A stretch of 6,868 bases of DNA from Acidimicrobiia bacterium (GTDB lineage Bacteria > Actinomycetota > Acidimicrobiia > Spongiisociales > UBA5794): positions 7,628 to 14,495 of the forward strand of contig JAOZMA010000020.1 of the NCBI GenBank assembly GCA_029934555.1, in the 5' to 3' direction. The translations under genes were made by a program, and so were the position numbers. The notes beneath the pieces were generated by a model. The model ran no database searches. It was not told the origin of the DNA and worked only from the letters and a program-made list of their open reading frames with translations. How positions within the stretch are numbered: the first letter of the stretch is position 1; every line of letters begins with the position of its first letter. Positions 1 to 5,801 of the stretch are shown here, in pieces.

Positions 1-74
1 CGCGCAGGCTATCAGGCCTCGAGATGCCGGGAACCGAATTCGGGTCCACGAGCGTCAGACCGGTAATCGAGCTT

Positions 75-78
75 GGAG
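75..78 (+). promoter_or_regulatory. Ribosome binding site (GGAG) of the beta-propeller gene
   Basis: GGAG lies six bases before the ATG at 85. The reading frame stays open to an in-frame TTG at 73, but that TTG overlaps this site and has no purine-rich sequence before it. The site therefore favours ATG 85. That start also gives a clean lipoprotein signal peptide beginning MRR. No convincing promoter could be made out in bases 1-74. Confidence 0.6.
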
Positions 79-84
79 GCTCAG

Positions 85-2079
85 ATGAGACGAACCGTGA
101 CAATCGTCGCAGCGGCGGCACTGATGCTGACCGCGTGCACCCTACCCGCCGGCTCCGCAGAGCCGACAAGCACATCGGAGGCGACGACCACAACGGTCAT
201 CGAGTCCCCTCATCCGTCCGCATCGCGGGCGCTCATGCCGTTCGACGCATGCGACGATCTCCTCGACTGGACGATCGAGCACGCACTCGAGCGCGTCGGC
301 CCGTACGGCCTCGATGGCTACGGCGCCTATCCGGTGTTCGCCGAGTTCTCGGATGTTGCCGGAGCGTTGGACTCCGCGGGAGGACGGGTCTCCGAAGAGC
401 AGTCTGCCTTGCCGAACGCCGTCAAGTCCGGTGTGATCGGTACGAACCTCCAGGAGGCGGGCGTCGACGAACCCGACCTCGTCAAGACCGACGGAAGACG
501 CATCGTGACGGTGAGCGGAAGCACCCTGTTCGTCCTCACCATCGACGGCGACCGGTTGACGCTCGAAGGCTCCATCGACCTCGGGTTCTGGACCCAGGAC
601 CTCTTCCTCGACGGTGACCGGGTGATCGCTATCGCCGACGGTGGCTACGACGCCGTCCCGTTCCGAGAGGACGTCATCGGCACGGACGGCATCAGCGCAC
701 CCGTGTACACGTCGGTTCTGACGGTGGCAGAGATCGACATCTCCGATGTCGACGATCCCGTACTGGCGAGAACTCTCCGTATCGACGGTCGATATGTGTC
801 GTCTCGCATGGTCGACGGCTCGGTGCGCCTCGTCGTGTCGTCCGGTCCCACCGGGTTCGCGTGGGCCTACCCCGAGGGTGGCGGTCTCCGGGCCGAACGG
901 GAAGCCGAAGAGAAGAACCGGGAGATCATCGAGAACTCGACGATCGAGAACTGGCTCCCCTACTTCATCGTCACAGATCATGAGGGTCGCGATCAGGTCG
1001 TCGATGAAGGCACATTGCTCGCCTGCGACCGCACGCATCGCCCCGACGAGTTCTCCGGGTTCACGACGCTCTCACTCGTGACGCTCGATGCCTCCGTACT
1101 CGACATCGCCGATTCGACGGGTGTCTTCGCAGACGGCGACATCGTGTATTCATCCGACGATGCGACCTACGTCGCCACCACCCGTTGGCAGGACCCGATC
1201 CTGTTCGAACGCGGCGAACGTCCCGAAGGCGTGGAGACGAAGATCCACAAGTTCGCTCTCTCGCCGTCCGGCGCCGACTATCGGGCGTCCGGCGCGGTAC
1301 CGGGCTACATGCTGAGTCAGTGGTCGATGTCGGAGTACGACGGCTATTTGCGTGTTGCGTCCACCGATTCGCCGCAGTGGTGGGACGGACCCGAATCGGA
1401 ATCGATGGTCACCGTCCTCGACACAGTTGGAGACGAACTGGTTGAAGTCGGCAGCGTTGACGGACTCGGCCGTGGAGAGCGGATCTACTCGGTGCGCTTC
1501 TTCGCTGATCGGGGTTACGTCGTGACGTTCCGCCAGGTCGACCCCCTCTATGTCATCGACCTGTCAGACCCCAAGGATCCAACCGTCGAAGGCGAACTGA
1601 AGATCCCCGGCTACTCGGCCTATCTGCACCCGATAGACGGGGACCACCTGCTCGGTATCGGGCAGGACGCCGATCTCGACGGGCGCGCGCTCGGCCTCCA
1701 GGCCTCCCTCTTCGACGTGTCTGATCCGGACGATCCGGAACGGACTGATCGCTTCACGATGAAGGATGCTCAGTCCGAATTGGAATGGGACCACCACGCC
1801 TTCCTCCACGACCCATCATCCGGTCTGACGGTCTTCCCCTACCAGCGTTGGGATGAGAGCAAGAACGGACCTCCTCCGACGGGAGCGCTCGTGTTGACGG
1901 TCACCGATGACGGGATCCGCAAGGCGGGCATCATCTCACACGACCAGAAGGGTTCAGGCTGGTGGATGCCGATCCGCCGCACGCTCCTCATCGACGGCAA
2001 CCTGATAACCGTCTCAGACGGTGGAGTGATGGTCTCAGACGCAGACACGCTGGACACGCTGGATTGGGTGGGGTTCTAG
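85..2079 (+). CDS. Secreted lipoprotein with C-terminal beta-propeller domain (PF09826-like)
   Basis: Predicted 664-aa exported lipoprotein. Residues 1-18 form a type II signal peptide: basic MRR, a hydrophobic stretch, then lipobox LTAC with Cys18 as the expected lipidated residue. A Ser/Thr/Pro-rich linker follows (about 19-50). The body resembles the family called 'secreted protein containing C-terminal beta-propeller domain'. The characteristic stretch GVDEPDLVKTDGR lies at about 126-138, WSMSEYDGYLRVAST at about 413-427, and a GYVVTFRQVDPLYVIDLSDP segment before residue 497. Blade-like 'D(I/L/V)SDxxDP' motifs recur three times (near nucleotides 736, 1558 and 1717). Cys56 and Cys314 are the only cysteines I noticed in the mature part and could form a disulfide. 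The family has no firmly assigned biochemical role that I know of; extracytoplasmic binding or scaffolding is an inference. The gene stands alone on the plus strand and converges on the minus-strand run. Confidence 0.85.
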   Translation: MRRTVTIVAAAALMLTACTLPAGSAEPTSTSEATTTTVIESPHPSASRALMPFDACDDLLDWTIEHALERVGPYGLDGYGAYPVFAEFSDVAGALDSAGGRVSEEQSALPNAVKSGVIGTNLQEAGVDEPDLVKTDGRRIVTVSGSTLFVLTIDGDRLTLEGSIDLGFWTQDLFLDGDRVIAIADGGYDAVPFREDVIGTDGISAPVYTSVLTVAEIDISDVDDPVLARTLRIDGRYVSSRMVDGSVRLVVSSGPTGFAWAYPEGGGLRAEREAEEKNREIIENSTIENWLPYFIVTDHEGRDQVVDEGTLLACDRTHRPDEFSGFTTLSLVTLDASVLDIADSTGVFADGDIVYSSDDATYVATTRWQDPILFERGERPEGVETKIHKFALSPSGADYRASGAVPGYMLSQWSMSEYDGYLRVASTDSPQWWDGPESESMVTVLDTVGDELVEVGSVDGLGRGERIYSVRFFADRGYVVTFRQVDPLYVIDLSDPKDPTVEGELKIPGYSAYLHPIDGDHLLGIGQDADLDGRALGLQASLFDVSDPDDPERTDRFTMKDAQSELEWDHHAFLHDPSSGLTVFPYQRWDESKNGPPPTGALVLTVTDDGIRKAGIISHDQKGSGWWMPIRRTLLIDGNLITVSDGGVMVSDADTLDTLDWVGF

Positions 2080-2080
2080 G

Positions 2081-2146
2081 CCAGTAGAGCAGTAGAGCAG
2101 TAGATCAGTAGATCAGCTCTGCTCTACTGCTCTACTGCTCTGCTGG
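2081..2146. terminator. Long hairpin between convergent genes, probable bidirectional 3'-end structure
   Basis: Bases 2081-2104 pair with 2123-2146 over 24 positions with one T-G wobble. After one mismatch, 2106-2108 pair with 2119-2121, closing a loop of about 10 bases. The structure starts one base after the plus-strand stop (2079) and ends eight bases from the minus-strand stop (2155), so both transcripts would end in or run through it. Neither side has a T-run, so it is not a textbook intrinsic terminator. A U-less actinobacterial-type terminator or an mRNA 3'-end stabiliser is the inferred role. The inverted repeat is directly visible; the function is inferred. Confidence 0.6.
2083..2116. 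repeat. Four tandem 8-bp units forming the left arm and loop of the hairpin
   Basis: The stretch reads as AGTAGAGC twice, then AGTAGATC twice, then AG. The right arm repeats the complement with the same period: GCTCTACT at 2121-2128 and 2129-2136, followed by GCTCTGCT at 2137-2144. Because both arms are periodic, the inverted repeat could also pair in registers shifted by eight bases. Confidence 0.85.
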
Positions 2147-2154
2147 CTGCTCGC

Positions 2155-2349
2155 CTACTCGATCGTGATCTTCGTCGGGCCGCCGGCTCCGTCTTCTTCG
2201 TCACCCGGCTCTCGTACGGCCGAGACGATCTCGTCAACGAAGGCAGCAACACCACCGACCACCTCATAGGTGGCCTTGGCCATATGGACGCCGGCGCGAC
2301 GCAATCCGTTCTGAATCGGACGCTGTTCTCTGAACCGATCCCACATCAT
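2155..2349 (-). CDS. Hypothetical 64-aa protein coupled to the ArsA-like ATPase
   Basis: The family is not recognised. Its ATG (2349-2347) overlaps the TGA of the ArsA-like gene in an ATGA arrangement, four bases shared, which points to translational coupling. A second ATG follows directly (MM), so the exact start could be one codon later. The N-terminal part is basic (residues 1-20). The middle (about 21-46, from GVHMAKATYEVVG to VDEIVSAV) is predicted to be one amphipathic or mildly hydrophobic helix. The C-terminal third is acidic, Gly-rich and probably disordered, ending in KITIE. It has no cysteines and no signal peptide. The overlap and the plausible helix support a real gene. A small partner or regulator of the ATPase is an inference from position only. 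Confidence 0.65.
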   Translation of the reverse strand: MMWDRFREQRPIQNGLRRAGVHMAKATYEVVGGVAAFVDEIVSAVREPGDEEDGAGGPTKITIE

Positions 2350-3515
2350 TCCACCATCCCAAATGTCACTCGAAGCTCGCCTTCATGAAGTTTGGCACCC
2401 AGGACGTGCCTCCGGCGGAGGGAATCCGGCAGCACGATCGACCGTCGATAGGGCCCGACCGTGACGAACAGCTCGTGCTCGTGGCGCATCATGTCGACGT
2501 CCGCGTGTTCGGCGAAAGGCATACCGACGATCATCACGACGTTCTCTCCGTCGTCCTCCACGCGGAAGGGGCGGCCTTCCGACAACCGATCTGTGGGATC
2601 GGTCTCGCCGAAGAGCTCCTCGCCGACCACTCTGAGTCGGTCCGGGCCGACCATCTCCTCGTCGAAGAGACGCAGTCTCCGGATGTCCACGTCGGCGAAT
2701 CCCTCTTCGATAGAGTCGAGGTGCGTCGCCTGGATCTCCCTCCACCGATCGAAGTAGGGATCGGTCACGACGTCCGGGAGAACACGGTTCACGATCGCCG
2801 AATCGACGGCATACCCGAACAGACCGAGGTACGTGTAGGTGCGACGGGCCTCGGCGATGACCATCTTCTCCGGGTTCATGACCAGACGGGTCGATGTGAT
2901 CTCGGGATCACCGAGGATGTCGCGAACGCCATCGATGCGCTCGTAGAAGCGGGATACGGAGTCGAAGACCTGTTCATCTGCGATTGGCATGGACGACATG
3001 CGGCTCACCACCGGGCGAACGACCCTCGCCACCTTGCGTCCCACCGGGAACATCTTCTCCATGTACCACGACATCACTTCCGGGAGGCTGAGCAGTCGGA
3101 GCGTCTCCGCCGTCGGGGCACAGTCCACGATGATCGTGTCGTACTCCGCTGCGTCGACGTGGTCCCGAACGCTGGCGAGGGAGAAGAGTTCGTCCATCCC
3201 GGGGAAGACCGTCAACTCTTCCGCCTCAATCCCGTTCAATCCGGACCAGTCGAAGATTTCGGTGAGATAGTCCCGGACGGCTCCCCACGACTCCTCGAGT
3301 CGCTGTTGCGAATCGATCTGTTGTGCATCGAGGCCGTCGACCACCATGGTCGGTTCGTCGCCGAGTTGGACCTGGTAGGCGTCGGCGAGCGAGTGCGCAG
3401 GATCGGTCGACATCACGAGCGTTCGATGACCGAGGTCCGCCGCACAGATCGCCGTGGCCGCCGCGACGGTGGTCTTCCCCACGCCACCTTTCCCGGTGAC
3501 GAGGATGACACGCAT
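2346..3515 (-). CDS. ArsA/Get3-like ATPase with C-terminal HSP20-like domain
   Basis: Predicted 389-aa cytoplasmic P-loop ATPase of the SIMIBI class. The deviant Walker A GKGGVGKTT covers residues 8-16, with signature Lys9 and Lys14. Switch I DPAHS is 38-42 and switch II DCAPTAET is 131-138. Family-typical MNPEK (213-217) and NRVLP (243-247) follow. Residues about 317-389 look like the small HSP20-like domain found at the C-terminus of many bacterial ArsA-family proteins. The only cysteines are Cys24 and Cys132. The Get3 CxxC pair and the three-cysteine metalloid site of true arsenite pumps are therefore absent, which argues against arsenite export despite the family name. The start ATG shares one base with the stop of the SRPBCC gene (TGATG), with AAGG a few bases upstream. 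I recall the mycobacterial pair Rv2185c/Rv2184c having the same order. Client or substrate is unknown. Confidence 0.9.
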   Translation of the reverse strand: MRVILVTGKGGVGKTTVAAATAICAADLGHRTLVMSTDPAHSLADAYQVQLGDEPTMVVDGLDAQQIDSQQRLEESWGAVRDYLTEIFDWSGLNGIEAEELTVFPGMDELFSLASVRDHVDAAEYDTIIVDCAPTAETLRLLSLPEVMSWYMEKMFPVGRKVARVVRPVVSRMSSMPIADEQVFDSVSRFYERIDGVRDILGDPEITSTRLVMNPEKMVIAEARRTYTYLGLFGYAVDSAIVNRVLPDVVTDPYFDRWREIQATHLDSIEEGFADVDIRRLRLFDEEMVGPDRLRVVGEELFGETDPTDRLSEGRPFRVEDDGENVVMIVGMPFAEHADVDMMRHEHELFVTVGPYRRSIVLPDSLRRRHVLGAKLHEGELRVTFGMVE

Positions 3516-3952
3516 CAGACGCCTTCTTCCGCTCGTTTCTTCAAGCCACGCAGAGCCGTACCGACGATCTGCTTCTCAGCCTGTCTGCGCAGGAAACCCG
3601 GTACCGTGAAGTTCGGCTCAACGCGAAGCGCGTAGACGACCTCGGTGTTACCGTCGTCGATCACGTTGAACGTGTAAGTGCCCTCGAGAAGTGTCAGATC
3701 GTCGTTGGGCCGTGCCGTCCACGTGAACCCGTTCTCAACGTCGTAGGCGTAGTCGAGTGTGTACGAAATCTCTTTGATCATCGCGTCGACCGTGAAGTCG
3801 GCGACGACGGGTCTTCCGTACTCGTCTTCTTCGGTCACTGCCACGGACTTCACTCCCCCGGCCCAGTCCGGGTACGTCTCGATGTCGAGAGCGATCTCGT
3901 ACACGAACTGCTGCGATGCAGCGACCTCGATTGTTTGAACCGTCCCCTCCAT
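3515..3952 (-). CDS. SRPBCC (START/polyketide cyclase-like) ligand-binding protein
   Basis: Predicted 145-aa cytoplasmic helix-grip protein. The N-terminal strand is followed by the family-typical helix ending in IETYPDW (residues 24-30). Beta strands around 48-115 include FTWTARPNDD and LLEGTYTFN. A long C-terminal amphipathic helix (about 119-143, ending GLKKRAEEGV) would close the hydrophobic pocket. Length and sequence resemble mycobacterial TB16.3 (Rv2185c, about 144 aa) as I remember it. Such proteins bind lipids or other hydrophobic molecules; no ligand can be named here. An in-frame GTG at 3958 would add two residues, but it lies inside the AAGGAG ribosome site, so ATG 3952 is preferred. 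It is the first gene of the tightly coupled trio with the ArsA-like ATPase and the 64-aa protein. Confidence 0.88.
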   Translation of the reverse strand: MEGTVQTIEVAASQQFVYEIALDIETYPDWAGGVKSVAVTEEDEYGRPVVADFTVDAMIKEISYTLDYAYDVENGFTWTARPNDDLTLLEGTYTFNVIDDGNTEVVYALRVEPNFTVPGFLRRQAEKQIVGTALRGLKKRAEEGV

Positions 3953-3957
3953 CGACA

Positions 3958-3963
3958 CTCCTT
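3958..3963 (-). promoter_or_regulatory. Ribosome binding site (AAGGAG) of the SRPBCC gene
   Basis: Read on the minus strand, AAGGAG is followed by five bases and then ATG at 3952. It is the best Shine-Dalgarno match I noticed among the minus-strand genes. It decides the start, because the upstream in-frame GTG begins on the last G of this site. A strong independent site fits this gene opening a new coupled block after an 81-bp gap. Confidence 0.7.
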
Positions 3964-3980
3964 GCCTCAGTGGTTATCGA

Positions 3981-4006
3981 ATCGTAGCCGTCCCCCGCTC
4001 CCTCAA
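3981..4006 (-). promoter_or_regulatory. Possible weak promoter in the 81-bp gap before the SRPBCC gene
   Basis: On the minus strand, TTGAGG (4006-4001) precedes TACGAT (3986-3981), which fits a TANNNT -10 box. The spacer is only 14 bases, shorter than the usual 16-18, so the pair is not a good sigma-70-type match. It is listed because this gap is the only place in the minus-strand run with room for an internal promoter. Confidence 0.2.
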
Positions 4007-4033
4007 CACGTCGGATTCCCCGAGCGTGCACCG

Positions 4034-4765
4034 TCAGGGAGAGGCTCCGTCCGCAACGATCCTGGTGAACCGTAGTTCGTAGGCGATCTGCTCGGATGGA
4101 TCCCGGTACCGACGTCGGATGGCCTCGATGCCGCTGCGACGCTCGTCCTCGGACAAGAGTTGGAGCGTGGACACGAATCCGGCCTCGATCGCGGGTATCC
4201 ACTCGCCGGCCGTCCTGACCACGGCCTCGATCGGATGAGTGACCGATACCCGTGCCACACGGTTCTCCAGGTAGGTCGTGACCTTGTCGGGGTCCGGGAA
4301 TCGCGCGCCGTCGATGACGGCGATCGACGGGAACCAACTTGTCAGGAAGGAGTGTTCGTAGTGGTCGGGGCCAAGTGTCCAGATCTCGATTCGACCGTCG
4401 CCGTCAATCACCCGGAGCGCCTCGTCGACCGATGCCATCCAGTCCCCGTAGTGGATCGAGAGATGGAACCAGACCAGGGCGAATAACCGGGGATGGAACG
4501 GCATAGCCTGCGCCGTTGCCCTCACTCCGGTGACCCCCCGGTCCCGTGATCCGATCAGCATCGTCATGGACGGATCGAGAAGTACGGGATCGTGGCCCTG
4601 TCGCTCCCAGACCGCCGAGTGGTTACCCGGTCCCCCGCCTGCGTCGAGTATCCGTGCTCCGGGAGTGAGACGTAGTCCTGCCTGCTCGGCACGTCCGATC
4701 GACGAACTCGACGGCGGCCGGTGCTCATAGGCCGAGGCGAGTCGATCCAGGTCGACGTCACTCAT
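4034..4765 (-). CDS. Class I SAM-dependent methyltransferase (Methyltransf_11-like)
   Basis: Predicted 243-aa soluble methyltransferase. Motif I is ILDAGGGPG (residues 39-47). The acidic residue ending strand 2, expected to hold the SAM ribose, is Asp64 in LLDPSMTML. The AQAMPF segment (85-90) matches the usual 'ALPF' position. The acceptor-side motif is VWFHLSIHYGD, where related enzymes have a 'vlhhl.d' stretch. The C-terminal half carries no recognisable acceptor domain, so the substrate (small molecule, lipid or other) is open. The frame stays open upstream to 4933, but those 56 extra residues are Arg/Ser-rich low-complexity sequence antisense-like to no known domain and lie inside the metallophosphoesterase gene. 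ATG 4765 is therefore preferred, giving an 8-bp overlap with that gene. No strong Shine-Dalgarno site precedes it, consistent with coupled translation. Confidence 0.82.
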   Translation of the reverse strand: MSDVDLDRLASAYEHRPPSSSSIGRAEQAGLRLTPGARILDAGGGPGNHSAVWERQGHDPVLLDPSMTMLIGSRDRGVTGVRATAQAMPFHPRLFALVWFHLSIHYGDWMASVDEALRVIDGDGRIEIWTLGPDHYEHSFLTSWFPSIAVIDGARFPDPDKVTTYLENRVARVSVTHPIEAVVRTAGEWIPAIEAGFVSTLQLLSEDERRSGIEAIRRRYRDPSEQIAYELRFTRIVADGASP

Positions 4766-5510
4766 GGCGGGTCGCTCGTCCGGTCGCCCGGAAGTAGCCG
4801 GTGTTGATGCACATGGTCGAACCGATGCGCCACGTCGTTGCCTTCGGCTGGTGGATATCTCCGAAATAGTGGAACGACGGCTTCGTCGTCTTGACATAGT
4901 CAAGGATCGCGATCGATCCCTTCTCCCTGCCACCGATGACGTCGCCTGCCAGTGCCGGGATTGCGGGCGGAACGTGAGTCGCCAGGATGTCCACCGGCCC
5001 GAGGATCGACAATTTCTCGGCCATCTCGGCCTCGCTGACTTCGCCCGGCGTGTCGATCCTGGTCATGCCTCCACCGGCGAAACCAACCCGCAGACCGTCG
5101 ATGGTGACAACCTCTGCGTCTACGAATCGGGATCCTTCGGGTAGATGAGCGGCGAGCATCCTCGGCCGGTCGACGTTCCCGTAGGTCACGTAGGACTCAC
5201 AGCCCCGAAGCGCGTCGCACACGTCCCGGTAGGCGGCCTCGGTGACGGAGCGATACCGCTCTTGCAGTTCATCCTCGCGTCCGGCCCAATGCCGGTGCCA
5301 CATCTCGGACGCCGCCTCGTGCCCTTCGGCATTGCGGATCCTGACGAAGTCATCAACGAGTTCTCTCCCGGATACGTCGGCCACGATGCCCTCGTTCGTT
5401 CGGTAGTCGATGTAGTTGATCAGGTCGCCGAGAACCAGCAGGGGCTCGCCCATCGACGCGACCCGTCGGAGCGCCTCCGATGCCCCATGAACGTCGGAAA
5501 TGATGAGCAT
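4758..5510 (-). CDS. Metallophosphoesterase (calcineurin-like phosphatase superfamily)
   Basis: Predicted 250-aa cytoplasmic enzyme with a two-metal phosphoesterase core. DVH (residues 6-8), GD (28-29), GNVD (111-114) and THVPP with His179 supply most of the metal ligands in the expected order. The last motif, normally GHxH, reads GDIH (217-220), so the first histidine is replaced by Asp218 while His220 is kept. The ending NTGYFRATGR resembles actinobacterial family members. Residues about 35-105 form a long helical insertion between the second and third motifs. The substrate (phosphomonoester, cyclic nucleotide or other) cannot be told. Upstream in-frame starts reaching 5744 would add 78 Arg-rich residues inside the neighbouring gene. 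ATG 5510 begins two residues before the core strand and shares one base with the preceding stop (TGATG). Confidence 0.87.
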   Translation of the reverse strand: MLIISDVHGASEALRRVASMGEPLLVLGDLINYIDYRTNEGIVADVSGRELVDDFVRIRNAEGHEAASEMWHRHWAGREDELQERYRSVTEAAYRDVCDALRGCESYVTYGNVDRPRMLAAHLPEGSRFVDAEVVTIDGLRVGFAGGGMTRIDTPGEVSEAEMAEKLSILGPVDILATHVPPAIPALAGDVIGGREKGSIAILDYVKTTKPSFHYFGDIHQPKATTWRIGSTMCINTGYFRATGRATRHE

Positions 5511-5797
5511 CAGGCGGTGTCTGGACCGAACACTCTGGCGACGATCACCATCGCAGCCGCACCTGCAAGGGCGCCCAGTATCGCCAGCGCAGGAGGCCAG
5601 CCGCCGAACGACGCCGACATGCCGGCCATACCGAATCCGACGACCCCGGCGACGATCGAGCGTCCGAGGACACCGAAGCGGCTCTCCGGGTCCGCGAACT
5701 CCCATCCGTCCACCCAGGTTCCTATCGCTACACCCACGATCCACGCGAGGAGCATGAGGAATCCGACGAAGAGGGCGATCGCGTAGACGGGGACCAT
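5510..5797 (-). CDS. Small three-helix membrane protein of unknown function
   Basis: Predicted 95-aa integral membrane protein; family not recognised. Hydrophobic segments are residues about 4-27 (VYAIALFVGFLMLLAWIVGV), 47-65 (Gly- and Ala-rich, SIVAGVVGFGMAGMS) and 70-90 (ALAILGALAGAAAMVIVARV). They are joined by a polar loop at about 28-46 containing DGWEFADPESRFG. There are no cysteines and no catalytic motif. ATG 5797 lies four bases after the QueG-like stop and places the first helix at the N-terminus. The frame continues upstream to 5914, but that part lies inside the QueG-like gene and is Arg/Ser/Pro-rich, so it was left out. The start lacks a clear ribosome site, and coupling to the upstream gene is likely. 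The continuous hydrophobic pattern supports it being real. Confidence 0.7.
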   Translation of the reverse strand: MVPVYAIALFVGFLMLLAWIVGVAIGTWVDGWEFADPESRFGVLGRSIVAGVVGFGMAGMSASFGGWPPALAILGALAGAAAMVIVARVFGPDTA

Positions 5798-5801
5798 GAC
5801 G

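Noticed and set aside
34..43. Palindrome CCGAATTCGG upstream of the lipoprotein gene as an operator
   Set aside because: It is short, contains a common restriction-site core, and has no aligned promoter elements; chance is a sufficient explanation.
142..1038. Minus-strand open frame of 298 codons inside the beta-propeller gene
   Set aside because: It is antisense to a well-supported lipoprotein gene, its composition is biased to Arg, Asp and Val, and no domain is visible.
2081..2146. CRISPR-like or mobile-element repeat
   Set aside because: Units are only 8 bp with no spacers, no transposase or target-site duplication is visible, and the layout fits a gene-end hairpin.
2385..3635. Long plus-strand open frame of 416 codons opposite the ArsA-like gene
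   Set aside because: It lies antisense to a gene with intact P-loop and switch motifs. Its translation is His/Arg/Asp-rich without recognisable domains, as expected from GC-rich codon-position bias on the opposite strand.
3735..4337. Minus-strand 200-codon frame spanning the SRPBCC/methyltransferase gap
   Set aside because: It overlaps two genes with clear family motifs, is extremely Arg-rich, and has no ribosome site or domain.
4766..4933. N-terminal extension of the methyltransferase
   Set aside because: The 56 residues are Arg/Ser-rich and lie inside the phosphoesterase coding region; methyltransferases of this type begin shortly before motif I.
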